A stretch of 39,609 nt of DNA from JAVWIF01 sp036639635 (GTDB lineage Bacteria > Bacillota_I > Bacilli_A > Erysipelotrichales > Erysipelotrichaceae). This document shows positions 8,106 to 17,165 of this stretch, in pieces. The stretch is taken from the NCBI GenBank assembly GCA_036639635.1, contig JAVWIF010000012.1, forward strand, positions 1-39,609, in the 5' to 3' direction. A program made the position numbers and the translations under genes. A model generated the notes under the pieces. The model made no database searches and was not told the origin of the DNA. It worked only from the letters and a program-made list of their open reading frames with translations. How positions within the stretch are numbered: the stretch's first letter is position 1; every line of letters begins with the position of its first letter.

Positions 8106-8991
8106 ACTGCTTATTTTGATGATATACCTCTTTACAGGTGGCAATAAAAGCAAGAACACTATCGCTGAGAAATTTATGTTGATGATGAATTAATTTAATA
8201 TCACGCGCAACTTGTATTCCTTCAATAGGAACAATATATAAACTACCATTTTTCACTTCTTTTTCAACTAACATTTTAGAAAGAATAGTAAGACCATAAC
8301 CAGCAATGACTGCATTTTTAATTGCTTCTGTATTGGTGCTACTCCACGTTTTAACTAAGTTGATATGTTCGTCTTCTAATAAGCGTTCATATTGATTTCT
8401 TTGTGTACTTCCATCTTCTCTCGCTATTAATTTTTGATTTGTAAGCTTATCTAATGATATGTGTTGATGATAGAAAGGATGTTTTTTTCCTACGACAACA
8501 ACAAGTTCATCTTTGCATAAAGGAAATACTTTGAAGCTACTTCCTACTACGACACCTTCCACTAATCCTATATCTAATTGACTATTTTCTAAAAGGTTTT
8601 CAATATAGGCGGTATTATTAATAGTAACTTCTATTTGAATATTTGGATGTGTTTGTTGCATCTTTTCAATGATGGGGAGTAATAAACAAGTTCCTACAGA
8701 AACACTTGCGCCAATACGAATGATGGGATGTTCTTGTGCATATTTCATTTGGATATCCATTGCCTCATAAGAATCAACAATATGACGGGCATATGTTAAT
8801 AGTGCTTTCCCACTTTCGGTTATAAAGAGTTTTCGATTCAAACGTTCAAATAACTTTGTTTGATACGTATCTTCTAATTCTTTAATCGCTTGACTAACAC
8901 TAGGTTGAGAAATGAATAAAAGCTTAGAGGCACTACTCATTTTTCCACAATCACAAACTGCAATAAAGATTTTTAAATGACGCATACTCAT
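8104..8991 (-). CDS. LysR-family transcription regulator
   Basis: The 295-residue protein is a standard LysR regulator. The N-terminal winged helix (residues 1-60) includes MSSASKLLFISQPSVSQAIK, and the effector-binding domain spans about 90-290. Its start lies four bases after topB, so it appears to be the last gene of a mutS-like/topB/lysR unit, although its own promoter inside topB cannot be excluded. It faces the CHR transporter, which is a plausible target by proximity only. The effector is unknown; the sequence is of the CysL/YwfK-like general type. Confidence 0.88.
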   Translation of the reverse strand: MSMRHLKIFIAVCDCGKMSSASKLLFISQPSVSQAIKELEDTYQTKLFERLNRKLFITESGKALLTYARHIVDSYEAMDIQMKYAQEHPIIRIGASVSVGTCLLLPIIEKMQQTHPNIQIEVTINNTAYIENLLENSQLDIGLVEGVVVGSSFKVFPLCKDELVVVVGKKHPFYHQHISLDKLTNQKLIAREDGSTQRNQYERLLEDEHINLVKTWSSTNTEAIKNAVIAGYGLTILSKMLVEKEVKNGSLYIVPIEGIQVARDIKLIHHQHKFLSDSVLAFIATCKEVYHQNKQ

Positions 8992-8995
8992 ATTA

Positions 8996-11176
8996 CTACT
9001 TCCCTTTTTGTGCTTCTTCCCAAGCTAGTTGGAAGGCACTTTTTTCATTTTTGACTGCTTGTTCCTGTTTTTGCATAAAGGCTTTTAATTCTTGTTTACC
9101 AGCTTTATTAGTCTTTGACTTTAAGACTTCATTAAAGCGATCAAACTTTTCACGAAAGCCACAAACACATGTATATAATCGTTTATCTTTTTCTCCCACA
9201 ACAATTAATTTCTTATGACAATTTGGACAACGTGCATTACTATTCAGGGTTAGATTTTGTTTATAGGAACAAGATGGTTCACTACAAACAAGTAACTTTC
9301 CTCTTTTGCCATTTACTTCTAATAGAAAGTGACCACACTCAGGACACTTTTTATTTGTCATATTATCATGTTTGAAAACACTCTCACTCTCTTGTACCTT
9401 GGTAACTAAACTGGTTGCATATGCTTGCATTTCTTTCATAAAAGAATCTTCCGATAAGTTACCTTTCGCTATAAGACTTAACTTTTCTTCCCATTTCGCA
9501 GTTAGTAAGGGGGAGCGTAATTCTTCAGGTACTAAAGAAACTACTTGAAAGCCTTTGTTTAAAGGATAGATCGTATTTCCTCTTTTTTCAATATAATTGC
9601 TTTTAAATAACTTTTCAATGATGTCAGCACGTGTAGCAACTGTCCCAATTCCATTGGCATCTTCTAATACAGTCTTTAACTTTTCATTTTGAATAAACTT
9701 AGAAGGATGTTCCATAGCACTTAAAAGAGTTGCTTCATTGTAGCGAGGCATTGGTGTTGTAAAATGACTACGCACTAGTACCTCTTCTACTTGATAAGTT
9801 TGTTTGACTACAATATTAGGAAGTGTTTGTGAACTTTCTTCGTTTTCTTCCTCATCAAAGACATCATTTTTTTGATAAAGGGCACGCCAACCTGTTTCTT
9901 TCATAATCTTACCACTAGCATAAAAGTGATGAGCGTCAATACTTGCTATTATCTTTGTTGATTCATACGTCGAAGCCTCACTTAATACAGCTAGAAAACG
10001 TTTGATAACCAAATCATAAATACGACGCTCATCATAAGATAATTTATTTAGTTCAACATATTCTTCTGTTGGGATAATTGCATGGTGATCACTTACTAAC
10101 GCATTGTTAACATAACGAGGACTACTCTTTATTCCCTTTTTAATAATGGTATAAGCGAAAGGTTCAAACTCTGCAATTGATATTGCTTGTAAACGTTCTT
10201 TTAAAGTAGGTACAATATCATCACTTAAATAACGCGAATCAGTTCTAGGATACGTTAATATTTTATGACTTTCATATAAACTTTGCATAATATTTAAAGT
10301 TTCTTTTGCACTAAAACCATAGCGTTTATTAGCATCTCTTTGAAGTTCTGTTAAATCATATAATAAAGGCGGATTTTCTCTTTTCAGTTTTTTATCAACT
10401 TCTTCAATACGAATACTTTTATTCTTAAATAAATGCTCTAATGCTTGTGCATGTTCTTTATCAAAGATTTGTTGTTGGCCTTTTTCATCACGATAAGTTA
10501 GTGTAAATTCTTTGGTTTTTAATTGTATGGTCGCATATTCTTTGGGAACAAATTTACGTATTTCTTCTTCTCTTTGTGTAATCATAGCTAGTGTTGGTGT
10601 TTGTACTCTACCAGCTGATAATTGGGCATTATATTTACATGTAAGCGCACGAGTTATGTTTAAGCCAACTATCCAATCTGCTTCACTACGACACTTTGCA
10701 CTTTTGAATAAAGATTCATAATCTTTAGCTGGTTTTAAATGAGCAAACCCTTCTTTGATAGCTTTATCTGTTTGTGACGATATCCATAAACGTTTCATTG
10801 GTTTATGAATGTTGGCTTTTTTTAGAATCCAACGTGCCACTAGTTCTCCTTCACGTCCTGCATCAGTAGCGATAACAATATCGGATACATCACTTCTTTG
10901 CAATTGTGATTTTACACATTTATATTGACGTGAAGTTTGTGGAATTACTTTTAATAACATTTTACTTGGTAACATTGGTAAATCACGCATATCCCAAGAT
11001 TCTAATTTCTTGTCATAATCTTGTGGATCAGCAAGGGTAACTAAGTGTCCTAGAGCCCATGTTACGATGTATTTAGAGCCTTCTAGCGCTCCATCTTTTT
11101 TAATATTACAACCTAGCACTCTAGCTAGTTCTCTACCTACAGACGGTTTCTCTGCTAATACTACTGTTTTTGTCAT
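8996..11176 (-). CDS. topB: DNA topoisomerase III (TopB)
   Basis: This type IA topoisomerase has 726 residues. The TOPRIM domain covers 1-130 with E9 (AEKPS) and TDAGREGE at 104-111. The catalytic tyrosine is Y309 in LTYPRTDSRYL. QLSAGRVQTPTL (185-196) is a further family block. The C-terminal ~120 residues carry zinc-ribbon motifs: CPECG with a later CSEPSC pair, then CPNC with CVC. It relaxes negative supercoils and decatenates DNA via single-strand passage. It is the size of B. subtilis TopB. The gene starts nine bases after the MutS-like gene, hence probably one transcript. Confidence 0.96.
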   Translation of the reverse strand: MTKTVVLAEKPSVGRELARVLGCNIKKDGALEGSKYIVTWALGHLVTLADPQDYDKKLESWDMRDLPMLPSKMLLKVIPQTSRQYKCVKSQLQRSDVSDIVIATDAGREGELVARWILKKANIHKPMKRLWISSQTDKAIKEGFAHLKPAKDYESLFKSAKCRSEADWIVGLNITRALTCKYNAQLSAGRVQTPTLAMITQREEEIRKFVPKEYATIQLKTKEFTLTYRDEKGQQQIFDKEHAQALEHLFKNKSIRIEEVDKKLKRENPPLLYDLTELQRDANKRYGFSAKETLNIMQSLYESHKILTYPRTDSRYLSDDIVPTLKERLQAISIAEFEPFAYTIIKKGIKSSPRYVNNALVSDHHAIIPTEEYVELNKLSYDERRIYDLVIKRFLAVLSEASTYESTKIIASIDAHHFYASGKIMKETGWRALYQKNDVFDEEENEESSQTLPNIVVKQTYQVEEVLVRSHFTTPMPRYNEATLLSAMEHPSKFIQNEKLKTVLEDANGIGTVATRADIIEKLFKSNYIEKRGNTIYPLNKGFQVVSLVPEELRSPLLTAKWEEKLSLIAKGNLSEDSFMKEMQAYATSLVTKVQESESVFKHDNMTNKKCPECGHFLLEVNGKRGKLLVCSEPSCSYKQNLTLNSNARCPNCHKKLIVVGEKDKRLYTCVCGFREKFDRFNEVLKSKTNKAGKQELKAFMQKQEQAVKNEKSAFQLAWEEAQKGK

Positions 11177-11185
11177 ATTCTCTCC

Positions 11186-12967
11186 CTAGAAACCAGCAAG
11201 TTTCATTAATTCTTTTGCATTGGTTGTCGTACATTTTCCATTCTTCAATGTATAATCAAAGCATATTTTATCATCTTCATAGTACTCACTAAAATGATAA
11301 TTCATAGCATGAATTTGTTCATCTTTTTCTAAATCACATAGCTCAAAGTCATGCGTACTTACCATTGTAAGCACCCAAGGTAAGTGAAGTCTTTTGATTG
11401 CTTGTTTTGCACAAAGAATACGATCGGCACTATTTGTACCTTTAAATATTTCATCAATTAAAACAAACATCTTTTCTTCTTTCTTACTTTCTTCCATCAT
11501 TTTTTTAATTCTTAATATTTCAGCGTAGAACGTTGATATTCCCTCTCCTACATCATCATGAACACGCATTGACGTAAAGCAATTCATACTAGTCGCATGA
11601 AAGCTTTGCGCACATACACGCGTCCCTGCATGAAATAAAACAAGGTTAATACCAAGTGTACGTAAGAAAGTAGTTTTTCCACTCATATTAGATCCAGTGA
11701 TAATATACGTTGACTCACTTGTTGTAAAATCATTTGCTACAACATCTTTTTCTAGTAATAAAGGATGTGTAATATGTGTCGCATTAAGAAGTGGACTATC
11801 ATTTTCTACAACTGTTGGCATACAACTATTTTCTTTAACAAAACCGATTTGAGCAAGAGAAAGCAAGGCTTCTATTTCTCCGACACTCATTAGCCAAGTA
11901 CGTACGTCTTGTCCATATGTTTTTTTCCAAGACTCTAACAAGAAAACACATTGAAAGTCTAATAGGAACAATGCATTTACAATTAAAAATAAGATACTAT
12001 TAGAACGAATACGCACCAACGTTAAAATTGTATTTAGTTTTTTAATTCCAGTTGTAGCATGTTGTACATTATGTTGTAGCTCTCTTAAGTAAGGCGCCTC
12101 TAATTGTTCATTAGCAAACGTAGCCAACAATCGTTCATAATCTTGCATCGTTTCTGCTAACGTATTAACAAGTGTTAACTCTGCACTATTCTTGAGGAAA
12201 CAAAGAAAGGCAAAACAGAGGGATGCAACAGAAGCCATTAGCGTATAAGCAATATTTGCTTGAAAGAAAACACTAGCACAAATACACAATAGTGTAATAC
12301 AAGGAAGAATACGCATACTTAACATAAATAATTTAGGATATACTTTCACTTGCACTTCCATATACGTAAAGAATTCTTCCATATAAGATGCTTTCTTTTT
12401 TACAGCATGTTTGCCATACAATTTAGATAGTTGCATCAAGGCACAAGAAAACTCTTGTTTCTCATTGAATTCTTGAATGCACGCTTGTCTTTCTTTAATC
12501 TGCGTAGTACTTTGTGCATCACAACTTAAAAGTGATGCTAGCTTGGCCTTACCAAAAGAGGTATGAGCAACACTTAAGTACTGATATAAACTAGCTTTTC
12601 CAAAGATATCTAAATCAATTTCTCGTGTTGATTCTTTATTTAAAAAAGCAGTTCCATCATCTACAAAGCTTTTCCAATCATTACTCTTACGAGCTAGTAC
12701 ATCTTGATATACCTCTAATAAAGCAGTATTATCTTCCATATCTTTTTTTAAAGCCATGTGTTTACGCACTAAATAAATAAAGATTACCAATGCAATAATT
12801 CCAATCATATAGTTTGCTTGATTTTTATTATATCCAAAATAAATACTAGTAAATATTAAAATAACTAAAATAAAACGTAATGTAGAATACGTACTTGATG
12901 TTTTCTTTTGATTATTAAATAGTTCTTGAAGCATGTTTATTTTCTCTTTAATAAAGTATTCATCCAT
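11186..12967 (-). CDS. Membrane-embedded MutS-family ATPase
   Basis: The protein has about 593 residues from ATG 12967; an in-frame GTG four codons upstream overlaps the AAAGGTG ribosome site and is less likely. Two hydrophobic segments occur near residues 31-70, two more near 215-260 and one near 325-345. A MutS core (lever) block, DIFGKASLYQYLSVAHTSFG, lies around 120-140. The C-terminal MutS ATPase domain has Walker A GSNMSGKTT (about 425-433), Walker B VLIDE (about 502-506) and STHD. The mismatch-recognition and connector domains of MutS are absent, as is the Smr nuclease of MutS2. So mismatch repair is unlikely; the true role is unknown. Members of this membrane MutS group are widespread in Bacillota but poorly studied. 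Confidence 0.85.
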   Translation of the reverse strand: MDEYFIKEKINMLQELFNNQKKTSSTYSTLRFILVILIFTSIYFGYNKNQANYMIGIIALVIFIYLVRKHMALKKDMEDNTALLEVYQDVLARKSNDWKSFVDDGTAFLNKESTREIDLDIFGKASLYQYLSVAHTSFGKAKLASLLSCDAQSTTQIKERQACIQEFNEKQEFSCALMQLSKLYGKHAVKKKASYMEEFFTYMEVQVKVYPKLFMLSMRILPCITLLCICASVFFQANIAYTLMASVASLCFAFLCFLKNSAELTLVNTLAETMQDYERLLATFANEQLEAPYLRELQHNVQHATTGIKKLNTILTLVRIRSNSILFLIVNALFLLDFQCVFLLESWKKTYGQDVRTWLMSVGEIEALLSLAQIGFVKENSCMPTVVENDSPLLNATHITHPLLLEKDVVANDFTTSESTYIITGSNMSGKTTFLRTLGINLVLFHAGTRVCAQSFHATSMNCFTSMRVHDDVGEGISTFYAEILRIKKMMEESKKEEKMFVLIDEIFKGTNSADRILCAKQAIKRLHLPWVLTMVSTHDFELCDLEKDEQIHAMNYHFSEYYEDDKICFDYTLKNGKCTTTNAKELMKLAGF

Positions 12968-12997
12968 AATTTGCCACACCTTTCTTTCATGCTACTT

Positions 12998-13006
12998 ATT
13001 ATAGCA
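12998..13006 (-). promoter_or_regulatory. Extended -10 promoter of the mutS-like/topB unit
   Basis: The minus strand reads TGCTATAAT (TATAAT at 13003-12998), about 30 bases upstream of the start. ATGCTA at 12990-12995 and TAGCAT at 13003-13008 form a 6-7-6 inverted repeat across the -10 box, which could be an operator or chance. Confidence 0.5.
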
Positions 13007-13071
13007 TATGCTTTCTCATTTTTTTATCAAATTACATATTCTATCAAAGCGAAAATGCGCTTATTCTGGAT

Positions 13072-13104
13072 AAAAAAATGATAGCGTTCATTCTATCATT
13101 TTTA
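13072..13104. terminator. Terminator after the CyuA/UPF0597 gene
   Basis: AAAATGATAG and CTATCATTTT pair over an eight-base loop with T runs on both strands. On the minus strand it lies just past the stop codon at 13118. Confidence 0.75.
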
Positions 13105-13117
13105 TCAATTTATTAAT

Positions 13118-14386
13118 TTAGTGTTTATTTAACATTATATTCAAAATCGCAGAGTCCATGTCCTTTAAACCACCTCTAATTAACTGTCCGATGTGTCTAA
13201 TTGTTTGCTCAGCATCTTCAAATATAATACCTTCTTTACTTGTAGGACAAATATCATTCAATGCCAATGTACAACATTGAATTGCCGCATTCGTAGATGT
13301 TGCGATTTTTAAAGCACATGTTGTTTTAGCACCATCACAAATTAAACCAGCTAAATCAGCCATCATATTATTAATAGCGTAACCAATTTGTTTTAAATCG
13401 CCTCCTAATAAATAGGTAAGACCACAACATGCTCCAGTAGAACCCGCCATTCCTGCTCCACACAAAGGAGATAATCTTCCCATATATTCTTTTATATGAC
13501 AAACAATTAAATTACTGATTACCAAAGCACGTGCTAGCTTTTCGCTGCTACTTCCTTCGATATGTGCAAGTTCAATAACAGGTATAGAACATGCTATTCC
13601 TTGATTTCCACTTCCTGCAGTTGTCATGATAGGCATGGTGCAACCATCCATTCTAGCATCAGATGCCGCTGCAGTCGCCGCAATAATTTGGTTTGATACA
13701 TTATCAGTTAAAATATTTTTAGCATTCCCAGTATTTATTTTATATCCAACTTCTAAACCATATCCACCTTTTAATCCCTCATTCGACACTCGTTTATTCA
13801 TAGCTACGCTATCCAAAATAAACGAAATTTCTTCAAAAGGAGCAGTTATTGCATATTCATATATATCTTTAATATTCATAACACACTGTTCATCTTCTAC
13901 ATCACTTGGTTCCATTTTAATATCCACCAATATTGTGTTATCAACTTCAACAAAAACCACATTCGTATGTTCTTTAGCAATAATAACTTTTACTTGATGA
14001 ACATGTCCTTTCATTCGTACCTCAATATACAATTTTTCGTCAATAAATTTTTGTTCAGTTTTAATTATATGCTTATCTAACATATTTTCTGCTTCTTTTA
14101 GTTGTGATTGCGTGAAATTTGAAAGGATTTCTAGTTTTTTATCAGGTTCTTTAATAACAGCTCCTAAAGCTGCTGCTATTTCTAGTCCAACCTTACCAGT
14201 CCCAGGTATTCCAACACCAAATGCATTCTTTATTATATTTCCACTTAACAGTAATTCAATATTTACAATTTCTTCATTCAAAAGATTTGCGCCATAGCCT
14301 GTAGCATACGCTACAGCAATCGGTTCAGTACAACCTTCTGCAGGAACTACTTCTTTTTTTAACATACTCAAGCAATTTTTATTCAT
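13118..14386 (-). CDS. CyuA/UPF0597 family protein, probable L-cysteine desulfidase or serine-dehydratase-like enzyme
   Basis: From ATG 14386 the product is 422 residues; GGAGAA stands eight bases upstream, whereas the 28 codons before it are basic and unlike the family. Signature blocks are PAEGCTEPIAVAYA (C19), AFGVGIPGTGKVGLE, MTTAGSGNQGI and SPLCGAGMAGSTGACCGL near 320-340. The conserved Cys residues are expected to hold a [4Fe-4S] cluster as in L-serine dehydratase alpha subunits. E. coli YhaM/CyuA of this family degrades L-cysteine to pyruvate, ammonia and sulfide. Which substrate is used here is not visible. It has its own terminator. Confidence 0.85.
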   Translation of the reverse strand: MNKNCLSMLKKEVVPAEGCTEPIAVAYATGYGANLLNEEIVNIELLLSGNIIKNAFGVGIPGTGKVGLEIAAALGAVIKEPDKKLEILSNFTQSQLKEAENMLDKHIIKTEQKFIDEKLYIEVRMKGHVHQVKVIIAKEHTNVVFVEVDNTILVDIKMEPSDVEDEQCVMNIKDIYEYAITAPFEEISFILDSVAMNKRVSNEGLKGGYGLEVGYKINTGNAKNILTDNVSNQIIAATAAASDARMDGCTMPIMTTAGSGNQGIACSIPVIELAHIEGSSSEKLARALVISNLIVCHIKEYMGRLSPLCGAGMAGSTGACCGLTYLLGGDLKQIGYAINNMMADLAGLICDGAKTTCALKIATSTNAAIQCCTLALNDICPTSKEGIIFEDAEQTIRHIGQLIRGGLKDMDSAILNIMLNKH

Positions 14387-14489
14387 AATGCGCGTTCTCC
14401 TTCTAGTCCTAATAAATATAACACTGTTTCGATGTAAATAGCTATGTTTTTTAGAAATATAATGAAACATACGAACAACAACTTTACTG

Positions 14490-14990
14490 TTATATTATCT
14501 TTTCCATAACTACGGCTGTATAAAGTTCTTGTCTCACTTCAACACCTGTAGGTTTGAAGTGATTTTTCTCCCAGAATGCCTTTGACTGTGGATTGTTTTT
14601 CACATATCCTAATCTTACTTTAGTATATCCGACACTCTTTAAATATTGTAAGCATTCTGCTATAATATTTGATCCTATTCCAGCTTTTTGTAACTTGCTG
14701 TTCACCATAAAGAAACCAATAAAAGCCGTATCATCATTTGGATACTTACAAATCAAATCCATAACAGCGATAAGTTGGTTACTTTCATAAAATCCAATAT
14801 AATATTTGTCTTTAAGGGTTTTATTTGGTGGTAATGCAATCAAATCGGATTTTATTTCTTCCATACTGAGCGTAGGAGGACAATATTTATAGTATAAAGG
14901 ATTGCTTTTACACAAATTAAAAACATCAAGAATATCTTGATTCGTTATTTTTCTAACATCATATTTTGTGGACAATAATTGAGTCTTCAT
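14490..14990 (-). CDS. GNAT-family N-acetyltransferase
   Basis: The product is 166 residues from ATG 14990, which stands seven bases after AGGAGG; the in-frame ATG 15008 overlaps that site. The GNAT core is visible: FIGFFMVNSKLQKAGIGSNI is the acetyl-CoA-binding motif A (Q/RxxGxG/A), followed by VRLGYVKNNPQSKAFWEKNHF, the typical motif B region. The substrate is unknown. It follows yolD by about 70 bases on the same strand and may share its transcript. An acetylation role on an amine metabolite or protein N-terminus is only inferred. Confidence 0.85.
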   Translation of the reverse strand: MKTQLLSTKYDVRKITNQDILDVFNLCKSNPLYYKYCPPTLSMEEIKSDLIALPPNKTLKDKYYIGFYESNQLIAVMDLICKYPNDDTAFIGFFMVNSKLQKAGIGSNIIAECLQYLKSVGYTKVRLGYVKNNPQSKAFWEKNHFKPTGVEVRQELYTAVVMEKII

Positions 14991-15062
14991 TAGGTTTACC
15001 TCCTTCACTTTCTAGTATTCTTCTTTCAAATGAAATATAACAGTTTATTGTTTGACAACGCA

Positions 15063-15482
15063 TTAATATGTATGGAATAGCTCACTCTCGATCTCGAATA
15101 TTTCATCAATAGCAATTTTAGTTCCATCACTTAAACATACATTACGCTCATATTCATCGATTTTTTTCACATAACCTTTTATACTTAGATAAGCTCCACC
15201 ATTCTTTATTTCATCAGGTTGGAAATAGGTGATAGTGATTTCTGGGCATTCTTCTATTCGTTGTGCTACAAGATTCAGTTTTTTTCTTAGTGTGTCTTTT
15301 TTATCTTCATCAAGTTCTTTACGTTTACGCGTCAACCTTGCAGTTTCTTTGATTGCTTCATTATGGCCGCTAAGTGCTGCAAAAGGTGCGAATTGAGCAG
15401 CTCGTTTCATGAAAGGCATAGGCAGATGTTTTTTTGAAACATGGTGTGGTAAATCAATCATATCATCATAATTATCATTCAT
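15063..15482 (-). CDS. YolD-like family protein
   Basis: The 139-residue protein fits the YolD-like family: the N-terminal block DMIDLPHHVSKKHLPMPFMKRAAQFAPFAAL is typical, and the C-terminal half has beta-strand-like YITYFQPDEI-type sequence. YolD proteins are almost always encoded beside a Y-family polymerase (UvrX/UmuC-like), as here, where the ATG overlaps the polymerase stop codon by four bases. The family is thought to modulate the polymerase in a UmuD-like manner, but this is not established. It has no peptidase motif. Confidence 0.85.
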   Translation of the reverse strand: MNDNYDDMIDLPHHVSKKHLPMPFMKRAAQFAPFAALSGHNEAIKETARLTRKRKELDEDKKDTLRKKLNLVAQRIEECPEITITYFQPDEIKNGGAYLSIKGYVKKIDEYERNVCLSDGTKIAIDEIFEIESELFHTY

Positions 15483-16990
15483 GCCTTATGCCCTCCAATC
15501 TGCTTGTTTCGCTTTATGGTAGTTGCATCATCTTCCAAATTCATGCCCTTTAAAATGGCGTTTTTACCGTACTTCTTCTTAATTGATAACATGGCTTTCT
15601 GTGCTTTTTTTTCACGTTCTAATTCTCTTTGTTTATCTTCTAACGCATCATAGTCGCTAAATAAATTTAGTTGTGTATGATCAGTTACTTTGGAAAGTTC
15701 GCTTTCAGAAACAACATGGTTAGCGACAAGATTCACCCTTCGTATCAATAGCTTTGGATTCACAATACGCTCAAATAGCTCAATAACTGCATCCATAATT
15801 AGCTTTGTAGAGGATGTATACCTGGCAATATTTGTTGTCCCATGTGCTTGTTTTGGAATAGCACGTCCGTAGTGGTCGGTGGTAATTTCACCTTGATAGG
15901 TACGGCGTATCTGTGAATCTTTCAAATTATCAATATCATAACCAATGCTTAAGACTATCTGATTTGTTACAAGTTCCTTGTCTACTAAATCAAGTGCCAA
16001 AAGCTCGCTCATTTCGCGCACAATCAGTTTAGCTTTTTCATAAATATATGGGCAGTGTAGCACTTGACCAGAACCAATACTATTAGAACTAGGTTTATAT
16101 GCTTTCACTTCAGCAATACTACAAGGTTCCCACCCCCAAGCATGGTCAATTAAAAGTTCGGCATTAATACCAAACAACTTATATAACAAATCCTCATTGT
16201 GGTAATCACTTGGTAATCCAATCGAACACCTTGCAATATCACCCATTGTGAACATGCCTTTTTCTTCTAACTTCTTCGCATACCCTTTGCCAATACGCCA
16301 AAAATCGGTAAGTGGGCGATGTGACCATAGTTTTTTTCGGTAACTCATTTCATCAAGAACAGCAATTCGTACACCATTTTTATCGGGTTGAATGTGCTTT
16401 GCTTCAATATCCATCGCAATTTTACAAAGATATAGATTTGTTCCAATTCCCGCAGTTGCCGTAATACCGGTAGTTTCTAAAACATCTAGAATTATCTTCA
16501 TGGCAAGTTCGTGTGCGCTAAGATGATAGGTATTCAAATAATTTGTTACATCCATAAACACTTCATCAATGGAATAAACATGAATATCTTCTGGTGCAAT
16601 ATACTTCAAATAAATATTATATATTTTTGTGCTGTACTCCATGTATCGTGCCATTTGTGGTGGTGCTGTGATGTAGTCCAAAGATAGTGCATTAGATGCC
16701 TTTAATTCGAAATCATTCGTAGACGCTTTTATAAAGGTTTTATTTGGTGCATGAGCAAGACGTATAGCATTTACTTCTTTCACCTTTTGCACCACTTCAA
16801 AAAGTCTTGCCCTACCAGGAATGCCATAAGCTTTAAGAGAAGGTGAAACAGCAAGACAAATCGTTTTTTCGCTTCGACTAGCGTCAGCAACAACAAGGTT
16901 GGTACTCATGGGATCATACCCTCGTTCCATACACTCTACTGATGCATAAAAAGATTTCAAATCGATTGCGATATATGTTTTGTTATTCAT
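15479..16990 (-). CDS. Y-family DNA polymerase (UvrX/UmuC-like, translesion synthesis)
   Basis: From ATG 16990 the protein is 503 residues; GGAGG stands upstream, while the 38 codons before it lie in the promoter. The fingers/palm region shows IAIDLKSFYASVE (D10) and VYSIDEVFMDV (D142, E143), the metal-binding residues. DFWRIGKGYAKKLEEKGMFT is the helix-hairpin-helix thumb. The C-terminal ~60 residues are charged and may hold a clamp-binding peptide. The protein is of the type found with YolD on mobile elements and in SOS regulons. It bypasses DNA lesions with low fidelity. The neighbouring genes show no integrase or transposase. Regulation is by the palindrome-bearing promoter described next. 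Confidence 0.92.
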   Translation of the reverse strand: MNNKTYIAIDLKSFYASVECMERGYDPMSTNLVVADASRSEKTICLAVSPSLKAYGIPGRARLFEVVQKVKEVNAIRLAHAPNKTFIKASTNDFELKASNALSLDYITAPPQMARYMEYSTKIYNIYLKYIAPEDIHVYSIDEVFMDVTNYLNTYHLSAHELAMKIILDVLETTGITATAGIGTNLYLCKIAMDIEAKHIQPDKNGVRIAVLDEMSYRKKLWSHRPLTDFWRIGKGYAKKLEEKGMFTMGDIARCSIGLPSDYHNEDLLYKLFGINAELLIDHAWGWEPCSIAEVKAYKPSSNSIGSGQVLHCPYIYEKAKLIVREMSELLALDLVDKELVTNQIVLSIGYDIDNLKDSQIRRTYQGEITTDHYGRAIPKQAHGTTNIARYTSSTKLIMDAVIELFERIVNPKLLIRRVNLVANHVVSESELSKVTDHTQLNLFSDYDALEDKQRELEREKKAQKAMLSIKKKYGKNAILKGMNLEDDATTIKRNKQIGGHKA

Positions 16991-17040
16991 GTACACTACA
17001 CCTCCTCCTCTTATCAAAAATCTTATCATTCGCATGGTTC

Positions 17041-17080
17041 GTATACTTAAAAGTATACATAAAATAGCCATCTCTTGCAA
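17041..17080 (-). promoter_or_regulatory. Promoter of the Y-family polymerase with an 18-bp palindromic operator
   Basis: On the minus strand TTGCAA (17080-17075), a 17-base spacer and TATACT (17057-17052) form a good sigma-A promoter. The -10 box lies inside GTATACTTTTAAGTATAC (17058-17041), a perfect palindrome apart from nothing: eight-base arms around a two-base centre. A dimeric repressor bound there would block transcription. It does not match the B. subtilis LexA box (CGAAC-N4-GTTCG) and so may be another SOS or stress repressor's site. Confidence 0.65.
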
Positions 17081-17110
17081 TCTGTCTGAAAGCTTATATA
17101 GCAATTAGTA

Positions 17111-17147
17111 TAATAAAAAGACTTTATCGAAATATGGATAAGTCTTC
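17111..17147 (-). terminator. Terminator after parC
   Basis: On the minus strand AAGACTTATC and GATAAAGTCTT pair with one bulged A around an eight-base loop, followed by TTTATTATA. It lies 20 bases past the parC stop. Confidence 0.65.
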
Positions 17148-17165
17148 TTATTAATTTAATTGGAA

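Noticed and set aside
11186..12967. Mismatch repair MutS or MutS2
   Set aside because: No mismatch-recognition domain, no Smr domain, and several membrane segments.
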